64,000 nt of DNA from JANQMY01 sp965227095 (GTDB lineage: Bacteria > Pseudomonadota > Alphaproteobacteria > JANQMY01), in the NCBI GenBank assembly GCA_965227095.1, contig CBDDFL010000001.1, positions 2,046,001 to 2,110,000 of the forward strand, in the 5' to 3' direction. Position 1 is the stretch's first letter, and the number at the start of each line of letters is the position of its first letter. This document shows positions 1-8,040 of this stretch, one piece after another. The position numbers were made by a program, and so were the translations under genes. The notes below the pieces were generated by a model. The model ran no database searches. It was not told the DNA's origin and worked only from the letters and a program-made list of their open reading frames with translations.

Positions 1-977
1 AACAATTCCCAATTATCTTTGGATTTCTTAACCCGGCCCGCTTTGATTTCCCGCTCCAGCAGACGGCCCGCCTTATAGGGCGTGTCGTTGGTTATATATA
101 AAGAGGCGAGGTTTTCGAACTGAGCGGATTTATCCAGCATATTCTGCCGGTACATCATCTCCAGGACAGCGAAATACTCTTTCTCGAGCTTCAATTCGTT
201 ATAAATCGCGGCCAAGCGAGACCACCACTTCTTTTGCGACGTGAAATTTGCGACGCCTAATTCGGTGTAAGGCCGCGCGTCGCGGTATTTGCCGCGCTGC
301 AGGTAGAGAACGCTGATCAGATCGAGATATTTTTCGACCACTTGAGGTTTGGAGCGGTTATGCGCTTCCAAAGCGTTTTTCAGGGCCGCATTAATTTCCT
401 TGAGATTGTAATGAGCCAGCGCCAACAAATAGTACGTGTCTGGCGGTACAGATTCGGCTTCTTTGATCCACGCATTGATATAGCTAATGGCTTTGCGGTA
501 TTGGCCAAGGGCCACATAGACCTGACCTAATTGTCCGCGCAGCGTTAACTCAGCACCCAAGGGCAGGGCTTGGGAGTTCACGGCCTTTTCCCAATAAGAC
601 GCCGCCTGCTTGTAATTGCCTTCATTGGCGTAGAGGCCGCCCAACAGCTGGTTCACAAGAGCCGTCTCATGGCCATTCAAGCCGCCACGTTTGACCGCGT
701 TCAAGAGCACTTGGATCGCCTGTTTGTTCTGTTTGGCTTCCATCAGCTCTTGCGCTTCGGTCAAAATCTTAAAGACCTGAGGCCGCAACTGCTCCAACCG
801 GCGGGTCCGGCGACCGGAGCCACTGGCCGATTCCGATCCCTCGCCGCGGGCCTGTGCCTGCGCAAAGTCTTGCGATTTGCCGCTAAGCTGCGGTGCGGAA
901 ACCACAAACGCTGTCGCTGCGATGCCCAAGACCGCAAGCGAGGCTCCCTTACCCAGATTGCCAATGCGCCACTTCAT
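1..977 (-). CDS. Tetratricopeptide-repeat protein of the TonB operon (3' end outside window)
   Basis: The reading frame is open from an ATG at 977 to the window edge (about 325 residues seen, no stop), so the C-terminus is missing. A strong AGGAGG lies just upstream of the ATG. The N-terminus (MKWRIGNLGKGASLAVLGIA...) is a signal peptide or membrane anchor, followed by a short Gly/Ser/Arg-rich linker. From about residue 70 onward there are helix-pair repeats with TPR character, for example GNYKQAASYWEKAV and GQYRKAISYINAWI. The gene is the last of a minus-strand operon, 131 bases after the second tonB. In Vibrio the TtpC/TonB2 operon also ends with a TPR gene, and that protein is thought to help assemble the energising complex. 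The role here is inferred from position; the TPR character is seen directly. Confidence 0.85.
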   Translation of the reverse strand, partial: MKWRIGNLGKGASLAVLGIAATAFVVSAPQLSGKSQDFAQAQARGEGSESASGSGRRTRRLEQLRPQVFKILTEAQELMEAKQNKQAIQVLLNAVKRGGLNGHETALVNQLLGGLYANEGNYKQAASYWEKAVNSQALPLGAELTLRGQLGQVYVALGQYRKAISYINAWIKEAESVPPDTYYLLALAHYNLKEINAALKNALEAHNRSKPQVVEKYLDLISVLYLQRGKYRDARPYTELGVANFTSQKKWWSRLAAIYNELKLEKEYFAVLEMMYRQNMLDKSAQFENLASLYITNDTPYKAGRLLEREIKAGRVKKSKDNWEL

Positions 978-1108
978 GTACTTTACCTCCTGGACCCTAA
1001 TCCCCGACGGTGTCGCGATTTCTCGCCAATCACCACCGTAATTCTAATCTTCTCCGGTTCGCCCAAAGGGAGCCGGCTACTCAAATTCCCACGCACTTTT
1101 TCTTACGA

Positions 1109-1714
1109 TCAGCTGTCGAGCTCGTAAGTTAGTTGAACCTGCAAGCCGTTACGGCGCACATACTGGCCGTTAACCTTCTTGGCTTTGTATTTCCACTTCT
1201 TCACAGCGTTAATTGCTGATTTATCAAAAACGTTTTTCGGCTCAGCATCGATCACAACCACGCTGTCCGGATCGACCTGTCCGTTTGCTTTGACGTCAAA
1301 CTGAACCACTACCCATCCTTCCGTGCCCCGGCTCGCAGCTCGCTCTGGATAAATGGGGCCGACCCGTACGATTGGAATTTCATCTGCATTTGCACTGCTT
1401 GTATCCAAATTCGTCGGATCGAATTCAGGTGATACGTCAAGGCTTACTTGTATCCCGTCACCCGATGATTTTTTGCCCGTCTCCGGCTTTGGCTTTGGCG
1501 TATTGAGCACTTCCTGAGGTTCGGGCCGTTTCAGACGTCCATCCGGCAATGGCGGTTCGTCTTTTACCGTCCTCAAAAAGCTGATCGTTATTTTCGGTGT
1601 TTCTTCAACTGTGTGGCTCTCGTTGTTATCGACCAGCCTATCCATAACAACGAACAGCCCAAAGGTAATGGCGGCTGCAACCGGAATCCCGACAAGCAAT
1701 CGACTAGTACGCAT
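1109..1714 (-). CDS. tonB: TonB family energy-transducing protein (second copy)
   Basis: This 201-residue protein has an N-terminal membrane anchor (LLVGIPVAAAITFGLFVVMD), a short Pro/Lys-rich periplasmic linker (residues about 55-85) and a C-terminal TonB domain (about 115-200). The domain shows the family pattern IYPERAASRGTEGWVVVQF, then a DKSAINAVKKWKYK segment and a final beta strand. It would couple the inner-membrane ExbB/ExbD motor to outer-membrane TonB-dependent receptors. It is a close paralogue of the gene just upstream (1769-2377): same length, same domain order, nearly the same C-terminal signature. The spacing of 54 bases indicates one operon. The linker is short, as in TonB2-type proteins, and lacks the long Pro-Lys repeat of Escherichia coli TonB. 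Confidence 0.92.
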   Translation of the reverse strand: MRTSRLLVGIPVAAAITFGLFVVMDRLVDNNESHTVEETPKITISFLRTVKDEPPLPDGRLKRPEPQEVLNTPKPKPETGKKSSGDGIQVSLDVSPEFDPTNLDTSSANADEIPIVRVGPIYPERAASRGTEGWVVVQFDVKANGQVDPDSVVVIDAEPKNVFDKSAINAVKKWKYKAKKVNGQYVRRNGLQVQLTYELDS

Positions 1715-1768
1715 CTTTTTGCCTCCCTATCGGATGTCCGCAGGCAGGCCGCTAACACGCGACCAAAC

Positions 1769-2377
1769 CTACTTTTGAAGCTCAAAGGTCAACTGGGTCT
1801 GAATACCGACCCGTTCGACGGGCTCGCCATTGACCACTTTCGGTTTATACTTCCACCGTTTCACCGCATTGATCGCGGCCCGGTCAAACGTGCCCGGCGG
1901 CTGCGATTCAACAACAATCACACTCTTTGGATCCACTTGGCCGCTTTTCAAAACGTTGAACTGGACCACAACCCAGCCCTCGGTTCCGCGAGAAGCTGCC
2001 CGTTCTGGATAGATCGGTGCCACACGCACCAGCGGAATGGCATCCCCATCGGTCGGTGCTGCCGCGCCAATACCGTCGAACTTCACGTTCACGTCTTGAT
2101 CGAGACCGCCCGTGTCGAACTTGGAATCGCGTGTTGCCGTCTTGAATTGTGTCGGCGGAGGAGGAGGGGGCGTTTCGGTCTTATCCGGCCGTTCCGCACG
2201 CTCTCTGGTCTTGGTTTCTTCATCCCGCTTTACACGCGTAAGGTCAATTGAGACACCGCCGGCTTCTTCCGGCGGCTTTTCTTGGTCTTGCGTAACCAAG
2301 GTCATCATCAAGACAAATAAGCTAAAAGTGATCAGTCCGGCGACGGGTATCCCGATCAATAAACGTCCTGCGCCCAT
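1769..2377 (-). CDS. tonB: TonB family energy-transducing protein (first copy)
   Basis: A 202-residue protein with a membrane anchor (LLIGIPVAGLITFSLFVLMM), a charged linker holding a run of prolines (ETPPPPPPTQF, about residues 70-80), and a C-terminal TonB domain beginning near VRVAPIYPERA. Conserved features include GWVVVQFNV, the WKYKP strand and the closing QTQLTFEL strand. It transmits proton-motive force from the ExbB/ExbD complex to outer-membrane receptors. It lies 18 bases after exbD and 54 before its paralogue. Two TonB copies in one operon may serve different receptor sets; the linker sequences differ much more than the C-terminal domains, which fits different reach or partner choice (inference). 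Confidence 0.93.
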   Translation of the reverse strand: MGAGRLLIGIPVAGLITFSLFVLMMTLVTQDQEKPPEEAGGVSIDLTRVKRDEETKTRERAERPDKTETPPPPPPTQFKTATRDSKFDTGGLDQDVNVKFDGIGAAAPTDGDAIPLVRVAPIYPERAASRGTEGWVVVQFNVLKSGQVDPKSVIVVESQPPGTFDRAAINAVKRWKYKPKVVNGEPVERVGIQTQLTFELQK

Positions 2378-2395
2378 CAGAACTCGTCCTTCCCG

Positions 2396-2797
2396 TTAAT
2401 CTTTCTTGGCAGCCAAGGAAACAAGCGGAACGCCGGTTTCTTTCAGCTGGTCCATGACGTCAATGACAACGCCGGACTTTGATTTTAGGTCTGCCTGGAT
2501 CACGACGGTACCTTGTGGGTTTTCCGCGCGCAGTTTTTCCACGATGAAGCGCACAGAACGTACGTCCACTTCTTTGTTGTTGATCCAAACCTCTTCCTCA
2601 TCCGTGACAGCAATCAGAATACCCACCCGTTTTTGAGGATAGGCCGTTACAGCTTCCGGCCGGGTGACTTCCACACCGGCTTGCTTCACAAAGGTCGCGG
2701 TCACGATAAAGAAGATCAGCATGATGAACACCACGTCCAACATGGGCGTGAGGTTAATCTCCTGTTCTTCTTCGACCTGCTGGCGCCGAGATCTCAT
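2396..2797 (-). CDS. exbD: ExbD family proton-channel subunit (second copy)
   Basis: 133 residues with the ExbD/TolR layout: short cytoplasmic start, one membrane helix (LTPMLDVVFIMLIFFIVTA) and a periplasmic domain. The membrane helix carries the essential aspartate of the family (D in TPMLDVVF). It forms the proton channel with ExbB and works on TonB. It sits between the other exbD (97 bases upstream, with an intervening hairpin) and the first tonB (18 bases downstream). Compared with the upstream ExbD the membrane helix is almost identical, while the periplasmic part has clearly diverged (it lacks the terminal Cys-containing tail of that copy). Confidence 0.94.
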   Translation of the reverse strand: MRSRRQQVEEEQEINLTPMLDVVFIMLIFFIVTATFVKQAGVEVTRPEAVTAYPQKRVGILIAVTDEEEVWINNKEVDVRSVRFIVEKLRAENPQGTVVIQADLKSKSGVVIDVMDQLKETGVPLVSLAAKKD

Positions 2798-2861
2798 TAC
2801 GCTCTTTCCTTTACTGACAACCGTGCGAGAGATAGGTCGCCGGTTGTAATGTCCCTAGGAT

Positions 2862-2888
2862 ATGCCGGCGGTATCGCTCCGCCGGCAT
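2862..2888 (-). promoter_or_regulatory. Intercistronic hairpin between the two exbD genes
   Basis: A perfect 10-bp inverted repeat, ATGCCGGCGG - 7-base loop - CCGCCGGCAT, lies in the 97-base gap between the two exbD genes. All other gaps among the first five genes of the operon are 6-18 bases. No U-tract follows on the minus strand, so it is not a standard terminator. It could be an mRNA processing or stability element that sets unequal expression of the upstream motor genes and the downstream exbD-tonB-tonB-TPR segment (inference). Confidence 0.5.
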
Positions 2889-2894
2889 TATATC

Positions 2895-3305
2895 TTATCC
2901 GCCTTGGGCGATTGAAACGCCGCAGCCGGGGCATCCCAAATTGGCCTGGTCCATCACCCGAACCAAAACACCGGTCTCGGAGTCTTTTGCAGGGCTGATC
3001 AAAACACCAGCTTTTGGTCGCTCCGCATGCAAACGTTCAATGTTCGCGCGAACCGCATCAATGTCGATGACACGGTTGTCGATGAACACTTCGTTCTGAT
3101 CGGTGATTTGAACGAAGATCGTTGCCGCAAGGTCCTGAGGCTTATCTTGATCGTCATCGGGGTTCGGCCGGGCGAGATCCAGACCGTCCTCCTTAACGAA
3201 GGTGGCTGTCACAATGAAGAAGATCAGAAGGATGAACACCACATCCAACATGGGTGTAATGTTTACTTCTGCTTCATCCTGTGGCCGTCCGTGTTTTCTA
3301 CGCAT
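2895..3305 (-). CDS. exbD: ExbD family proton-channel subunit (first copy)
   Basis: 136 residues, typical length for ExbD (about 130-140). The membrane helix is ITPMLDVVFILLIFFIVTAT with the conserved aspartate. The periplasmic part ends in a Cys-containing tail (LGCPGCGVSIAQGG) not present in the second copy. It follows exbB by 10 bases. This is the position of exbD2 in Vibrio TonB2 operons; the extra exbD downstream is an addition relative to that model. It would act with ExbB and the long TolQ-like protein as the proton-driven motor. Confidence 0.94.
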   Translation of the reverse strand: MRRKHGRPQDEAEVNITPMLDVVFILLIFFIVTATFVKEDGLDLARPNPDDDQDKPQDLAATIFVQITDQNEVFIDNRVIDIDAVRANIERLHAERPKAGVLISPAKDSETGVLVRVMDQANLGCPGCGVSIAQGG

Positions 3306-3315
3306 AGGACGTTCC

Positions 3316-3855
3316 TCACCTTAACTCGAGATGATCGGCTACTCTGTCCACTTCCCGGTTGGCGCGTTGCTCCAACTGAGAACTGAAATAGAGACCGGAA
3401 AGGGAGGCCACCATGCCAGCCATGGTCGGCAGGGTTGCTTTCGAAACACCAGAAGCCATAGCCCTGGCGTTACTTGACCCGGTAACCGCCATCACATCGA
3501 ACACTTCCACCATCCCCGTCACCGTGCCGAGAAGACCGAACAGCGGGGCAACGGCCACCATGGTCTTGATCATTTCGATCCCACGGCGCGTTTCCAAGCT
3601 TACTTCGGAAATCAGCATGTTCCGGATTTGGTGTGCGTACCATGACCGGTGATCGGTCCGGCTGTCCCACGTTTCCTGGGCCTTTTTGACGAGGCTAGGA
3701 TGCGTGGTCCAGAAATACCAGTACCGTTCAACGATCAGTACCCACATAAAGAAGGTTACGATCATGATCACGAAGAGGACGTTGCCGCCTGTTTCCAGGA
3801 AGGCAACCAAGTCCCCGTAAACGCGGACCGGATTGATCGCGTCTAAGAACTGCAT
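3316..3855 (-). CDS. exbB: ExbB/TolQ family proton-channel protein (short form)
   Basis: 179 residues with the MotA/TolQ/ExbB proton-channel domain. The first membrane helix is near residues 22-45 (GGNVLFVIMIVTFFMWVLIV). The signature PLFGLLGTVTGMVEVFDVMA lies near residue 110, and a third helix follows (LPTMAGMVASLSGLYFSS). This short form corresponds to ExbB2 of the Vibrio TonB2 system rather than to the 240-residue E. coli ExbB. It starts 6 bases after the stop of the long TolQ-like gene, so the two are translationally linked. It acts in the inner membrane with ExbD. Confidence 0.94.
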   Translation of the reverse strand: MQFLDAINPVRVYGDLVAFLETGGNVLFVIMIVTFFMWVLIVERYWYFWTTHPSLVKKAQETWDSRTDHRSWYAHQIRNMLISEVSLETRRGIEMIKTMVAVAPLFGLLGTVTGMVEVFDVMAVTGSSNARAMASGVSKATLPTMAGMVASLSGLYFSSQLEQRANREVDRVADHLELR

Positions 3856-3861
3856 GATCGC

Positions 3862-5265
3862 TTACTGCCCTTCTGCGTGACGTGCAACCAAGCCAGCGGC
3901 TTGTTCTTCCAAGACCTGCTGCACGGACCGAGAAGATCCGCTTGCAAAACTGTGCAAGAACAGAAGCGGGATCGCGGCAACAAGACCCAGAACCGTGGTC
4001 ACCAGGGCTTGCGAAATACCGCCTGCCATCAGCTTCGGATCACCGGTGCCGAACAATGTGATGGCCTGGAAGGTGATGATCATACCCGTCACCGTCCCAA
4101 GCAGCCCCATCAACGGTGCGACAGCAGCCAGAAGCTTCAGCGTGTTGAGACCGAATTCGAGCCGTGGCAGTTCGCGCAAGATCGCGTCGTCCAGCTTCAG
4201 CTCGAGGGTTTCAACGTCGGCATCAGTGTTTTCTTCATAAGCCATCATTACGCGACCCAGCGGATTGCCTTTACGGGCCTGTTTCGCGCGCATCTGAGAG
4301 CTTACAGCGGCTGAGGTTGTCCAAAGAACAAAGATCCGCCAAAAACCGAGCAGGATACCGAAAGCAGCGACGCCGATGATGACGTAACCCACGATGCCAC
4401 CTTGATTGATCCGCTCGAACAGGCTTGGTGCCTGAACCAGCAGCGCCAGGATCTGACCTGATGAGGGGTCAACAGCAGCCCGAACGAACCGCGCGTCCGG
4501 TCCTGAATCAGCCCGTTCAACACTGCTAGCAGCACTCAAGAAACGGCTGCCAGGCTGACGACCCAGTTCCTTCAGTTTACCGACACCAGAGTCGTCCACC
4601 GTATAGGTCAGGAAGCGGCCATCTGATACCGCCGTGAAGGGACCAAGGCGCGTTACTTCCTTCGATTCCGTCGTACCGCCTCGTGTCACAACGTCAGCCT
4701 GGAAGGTGGTAACTTTGCCTTGCTCGATCATTTCTTGAGTCAAGGTCACCCACAAGCCTTCAAGTTGGTCGATGCTTGGCAGCGCCTGACTTGAGGCAAG
4801 TTTGCCTAAAGCGTCGGTCCGACCTGGCAGCTGTGCCGAAATCAGGGATTGTTCAATGGCGCCACGAGTGTCGCCGGCGACTTGGCGGATCACGCCAAAC
4901 ATTTCGCCGAAAGCGCCCAGGCGTTCCTGAAGCTGTTTTGCCAATTCATTCAAAATGCGTTCGCGTTCAGCAAATTCTGATTCAAGTGCTTCACTGCGAG
5001 CTTCTTCCCGGGCCAAATCAGCTTTTGCCTTGTTCAACAAAGACTGTTGCTGGCCTTTCTTGGCGCGGAATTCAGCTTCACGCTTCTGATTGGTCTGACG
5101 GTCACGAACACGGCCGTCACGAACCGCTTTCAACAGGTCAGACAGGTTTTTGATTTCTTGCGCTTGGGCTTCCACCGGCGCAACGGTTACTGCGGCGGTG
5201 CCGACCATCATCCATGCGGCTGCGGCACACGCGGCAATCCCGAATTTACGTACAATATTCTTCAT
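3862..5265 (-). CDS. TtpC-like long MotA/TolQ/ExbB proton-channel protein
   Basis: 467 residues. An N-terminal signal peptide (ending near APVEAQAQ) is followed by a long periplasmic coiled-coil (about residues 40-125, rich in K/E/R/A), a beta-rich middle region and then a C-terminal MotA/TolQ/ExbB channel domain. Its first helix is GYVIIGVAAFGILLGFWRIF and the signature PLMGLLGTVTGMIITFQAIT lies near residue 390. This architecture and length match TtpC of Vibrio TonB2 systems, an extra component required for TonB2 function. It starts 14 bases after the DUF3450 gene with GGAG upstream of the ATG. The function is assigned from architecture and synteny. Confidence 0.9.
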   Translation of the reverse strand: MKNIVRKFGIAACAAAAWMMVGTAAVTVAPVEAQAQEIKNLSDLLKAVRDGRVRDRQTNQKREAEFRAKKGQQQSLLNKAKADLAREEARSEALESEFAERERILNELAKQLQERLGAFGEMFGVIRQVAGDTRGAIEQSLISAQLPGRTDALGKLASSQALPSIDQLEGLWVTLTQEMIEQGKVTTFQADVVTRGGTTESKEVTRLGPFTAVSDGRFLTYTVDDSGVGKLKELGRQPGSRFLSAASSVERADSGPDARFVRAAVDPSSGQILALLVQAPSLFERINQGGIVGYVIIGVAAFGILLGFWRIFVLWTTSAAVSSQMRAKQARKGNPLGRVMMAYEENTDADVETLELKLDDAILRELPRLEFGLNTLKLLAAVAPLMGLLGTVTGMIITFQAITLFGTGDPKLMAGGISQALVTTVLGLVAAIPLLFLHSFASGSSRSVQQVLEEQAAGLVARHAEGQ

Positions 5266-5279
5266 CGGTGCGTCTCCAA

Positions 5280-6131
5280 TTACTCAGCAGCCACAGGGCC
5301 TTTGAGAGGAATAAGAATGAGGTCAGGTGCCAATTGCGATTTCGCAATGCGGATGGCGGTCGACACATCCTCGCGGAAGCCATTCTTGTTTTCCCAAGTT
5401 TGTTTGCCTTGATCCCAAACCGCCGTGGTGCTGCCATCAACCGTTTGGTACAGGTAAGCGATCCGGCCGACTTTCAGGAAGGTAACCGACAGGACCTTGC
5501 CGTCGATTTCGACTTCGCCGTCATAGGCTTCAATGGTCCGGCCATAGTCGTTTTCGATTTGATAGGCGCCCAAAATCCGGCGGAATTTTTCAGCCGCGGT
5601 GGCGTCTGACCGCTTCATCAGTGCTTTCAAATCTTCAACACGCTTCGTCCGGCGTTCGGCCAAGAAGGGTACGTCCAGTTTCACGAAATCGTCGAGCCGT
5701 TCGATCATCCGGTTCATCAGCGGTACGACGTTCCGCTCAACACCCAGAGACTGTTCGATCTGTTCCTTAAGCGAAACCTCTTGAATCTTCTGGTCTTCGA
5801 TTTGAGCATCAAGCTGCTCGTTATATTCACGGAGGTTTTCAAGGTCGATGAGAACCGCCTTGTATTCGGCTTCAAGGTCGGTCGTGTCATCGTCCAACTG
5901 ATTGATCCGCGCCTGAGAGGCTGCTCCCTCTTCTGCGGCTTGGTTGGCCGTGCCGGTGGCTTGAGCCAATTGAGCATGGGCGCTTGGCGTGCCGAGCGAC
6001 ACGAACGCGACCACGGCCAGAGCGGCAATGCCACCCACGGCCAGCGTATCAACCGTTTCTTTGAAGTTTCGCAGACGCCTTACTGCGCTTGCACTTTGCC
6101 GCTTGGTGTCGCGGCCAATTCGTACTCTCAT
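5280..6131 (-). CDS. DUF3450 family coiled-coil periplasmic protein of the TonB2-type operon
   Basis: 283 residues. The long N-terminal region has a hydrophobic segment (TLAVGGIAALAVVAFVSLG) ending at PSAHAQ, a probable signal-peptidase site. Next comes a coiled coil of Q/E/L-rich heptads (about residues 65-135), then a globular half containing VPFLAERRTKRVEDL and IENDYGRTIEAY, motifs typical of DUF3450. In Vibrio and Shewanella a DUF3450 gene precedes ttpC-exbB-exbD-tonB, as here. GGGAGG lies 6 bases before the ATG, and this is the first gene of the operon. It probably works in the periplasm with the TtpC coiled coil (inference from co-occurrence). Confidence 0.88.
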   Translation of the reverse strand: MRVRIGRDTKRQSASAVRRLRNFKETVDTLAVGGIAALAVVAFVSLGTPSAHAQLAQATGTANQAAEEGAASQARINQLDDDTTDLEAEYKAVLIDLENLREYNEQLDAQIEDQKIQEVSLKEQIEQSLGVERNVVPLMNRMIERLDDFVKLDVPFLAERRTKRVEDLKALMKRSDATAAEKFRRILGAYQIENDYGRTIEAYDGEVEIDGKVLSVTFLKVGRIAYLYQTVDGSTTAVWDQGKQTWENKNGFREDVSTAIRIAKSQLAPDLILIPLKGPVAAE

Positions 6132-6849
6132 CTTTTACCTCCCGATGAGCTACTACCCTCGTGGGCCCATTAATACGTGTTAGAACCAATTCCTAAAATT
6201 CGTGTGATGACGATCTCGGCAGTCCATTTGTATTTTTCATGCCGTCTTTTGACAGGAAAGGTACCTTAGATTCTCTTGAACGCACACAATTTCAAAACAA
6301 GAAAACATACCTCCTAAGAGAACCCCAAAAACGCTTCACGAATAAGATTGTGGTGATGTCGTGTCGGATGGCATGTGCGCAACGCGCTTCCCCCGACCGC
6401 GTATAGAGTAGGGCCCAACCGTGTTCCCCCGAACCTTGGATTGAACCTAATCCCGAACCAAAACCTTACCCATTTCTTAATAAATAACACCTCAACCACA
6501 GTCCGTCCACGTCAAAGCCACGCTTAAAACGCCAGGAAACTGCGATTTAAAATAGTCTAGCTCACTATATTCGAATTCATAGTTAACAATAATTCAGTCT
6601 GACAAAGAAAATTGTGCGGATGCGCATCGGTCGAACGACAAGGAATTTGCTTATGTTCAGAGGCGCGGAGTTTCTGGGAGGAACACATAAAGCGCAATGA
6701 CAAATCGTCAGTTAATCGATCGCGATTGTCATAAATCGCGCCCCGGCGGGAAGCCAAACACGGGGTGATTCCACAAAGCCATGTGGATTATTTGTCGATA
6801 AGACGAACACCGGACAGGGCGACGAACAATTTTGTGTTGCAGTGCGGAA
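6132..6849. other. AT-rich intergenic region upstream of the TonB operon
   Basis: About 720 bases without a credible gene. The right end holds a perfect 7-bp inverted repeat, CGCGATT-GTCATA-AATCGCG at 6721-6740, about 110 bases beyond the stop of the binding-protein gene at 6850, without a T-run. The left end must contain the promoter of the eight-gene TonB operon, but I see no convincing Fur box there. Short open frames in this stretch have no ribosome site and no protein-like composition. Confidence 0.5.
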
Positions 6850-7944
6850 TTACATGTTTTGTGATTTTGCCACCCACACGGCGAAGCGTTTTTCGAGTGG
6901 TGTGCCATTCTTTTCCCACCAAGAATGATCGATCCAAACGATCGTATCGCCATGCTCCGGAGTGTTCGGCAGGTGCTCGCGCATTTCGTCTTTTATCAGC
7001 GGAAAAGCCGACATGCGGGCCGGACCATATGGGATCAAATTCGACTGCGCCGCGAGACGATCTTTGTCGGTGGCGAAGCGAATAAAGTTGGCGGCCAAGG
7101 ATTGTTTGCCTGCGGAATTTGGAATGGCCCAGACATCTATTTGCGCTTGCTGACCGGTCCATACCAACCCGAGTGGACGGCCTTCTGTCACCCGAGCGTG
7201 ATAGACCCAACTGTGAAAAGCGGTCGTCATGGTGACCATATTGGTCGCTAAGTAATCGACGGCTTGTTGACCGGTTCGCCACCAGACGATTTCGGTTTCC
7301 ACTTGTTTTAGTTTGCGGAAAGCAGCTTCCACGCCCTGTGCGGATTCCAAGGTCTTGTATACGTTTTCGTGAGTTGCACCTGTCGCGAGGGACGCCAAAA
7401 TCAGGGCGGCGTGCGGATCTGGCCGCATGCCACGCTTGCCCGGAAATTTCTCAAGATTGAAATAATCACCCGGCGTGCTGGGGTGCGTTTGCGGATGCTT
7501 GGACCTGTCATAGGCCAGCACCAAACTGTTCACGGAATTGCCGACGCTGCAGTCGGACAGGCCGTTTGGCACAAAGTCATCGGTTAAGGGGACGTTCTTT
7601 TCCGCGACCAGGACCTCGGACGCTTCGAGATGGGCGAGCTTGCCTTCTTCGCAAGCCTTCCGGGCGTGTTGATAATCGAGCACGACAATATGAGCGGCCG
7701 CCTTCCCATTCTGGTCCGGAATGACTGCGGTTATGCCGTCATCCGTCTCGACCATTTCGATATCGATACCGGTTTCATCGGTATACGCATCAAAAATTGC
7801 TTGCTTCTGCGCCGAGGCATATCCACCGGCGAACGTTGCGACCTTTAAAGACCGGTCTGCGCCATAGGCTGGGGCGCTCATTAGTGCAGCGCACAATAAA
7901 ATTGCGGTGCGGTGGTAGAGTTTTTTGGGGCAGTGATGAGGCAC
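6850..7944 (-). CDS. Periplasmic extracellular solute-binding protein (PotD/AfuA-like)
   Basis: 364 residues starting at a GTG; no in-frame ATG is available upstream. The signal peptide (KKLYHRTAILLCAALMSAPAYGAD) is followed by a type-2 periplasmic binding fold. The start LKVATFAGGYASAQKQAIFDAY and the late segments IPNSAGKQSLAANFIRFAT and SNLIPYGPAR are typical of family-1 solute-binding proteins such as PotD (polyamine) and ferric-ion binders. No permease or ATPase gene is adjacent. The ligand cannot be told from sequence; a polyamine or an organic acid is as likely as iron. It follows the AsmA gene on the same strand with a 96-base gap. Confidence 0.8.
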   Translation of the reverse strand: MPHHCPKKLYHRTAILLCAALMSAPAYGADRSLKVATFAGGYASAQKQAIFDAYTDETGIDIEMVETDDGITAVIPDQNGKAAAHIVVLDYQHARKACEEGKLAHLEASEVLVAEKNVPLTDDFVPNGLSDCSVGNSVNSLVLAYDRSKHPQTHPSTPGDYFNLEKFPGKRGMRPDPHAALILASLATGATHENVYKTLESAQGVEAAFRKLKQVETEIVWWRTGQQAVDYLATNMVTMTTAFHSWVYHARVTEGRPLGLVWTGQQAQIDVWAIPNSAGKQSLAANFIRFATDKDRLAAQSNLIPYGPARMSAFPLIKDEMREHLPNTPEHGDTIVWIDHSWWEKNGTPLEKRFAVWVAKSQNM

Positions 7945-8040
7945 GAGATCATTCCCAGTGGCTTGGAACCGATCTCTCCATAAGGGGCAAAAAAAGTTAA
8001 GAGTTGGTGCTTATGTGCCACACACCTCAGACGGTTAGGC

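Noticed and set aside
1613..2251. Long plus-strand open frame opposite the tonB genes
   Set aside because: It lies antisense to two clear tonB genes, has no ribosome site and no recognisable protein motif; it is a composition shadow.
6132..6250. Fur box for the TonB operon promoter
   Set aside because: I looked for TGATAATnATTATCA-like sequence upstream of 6131 and found nothing better than chance.
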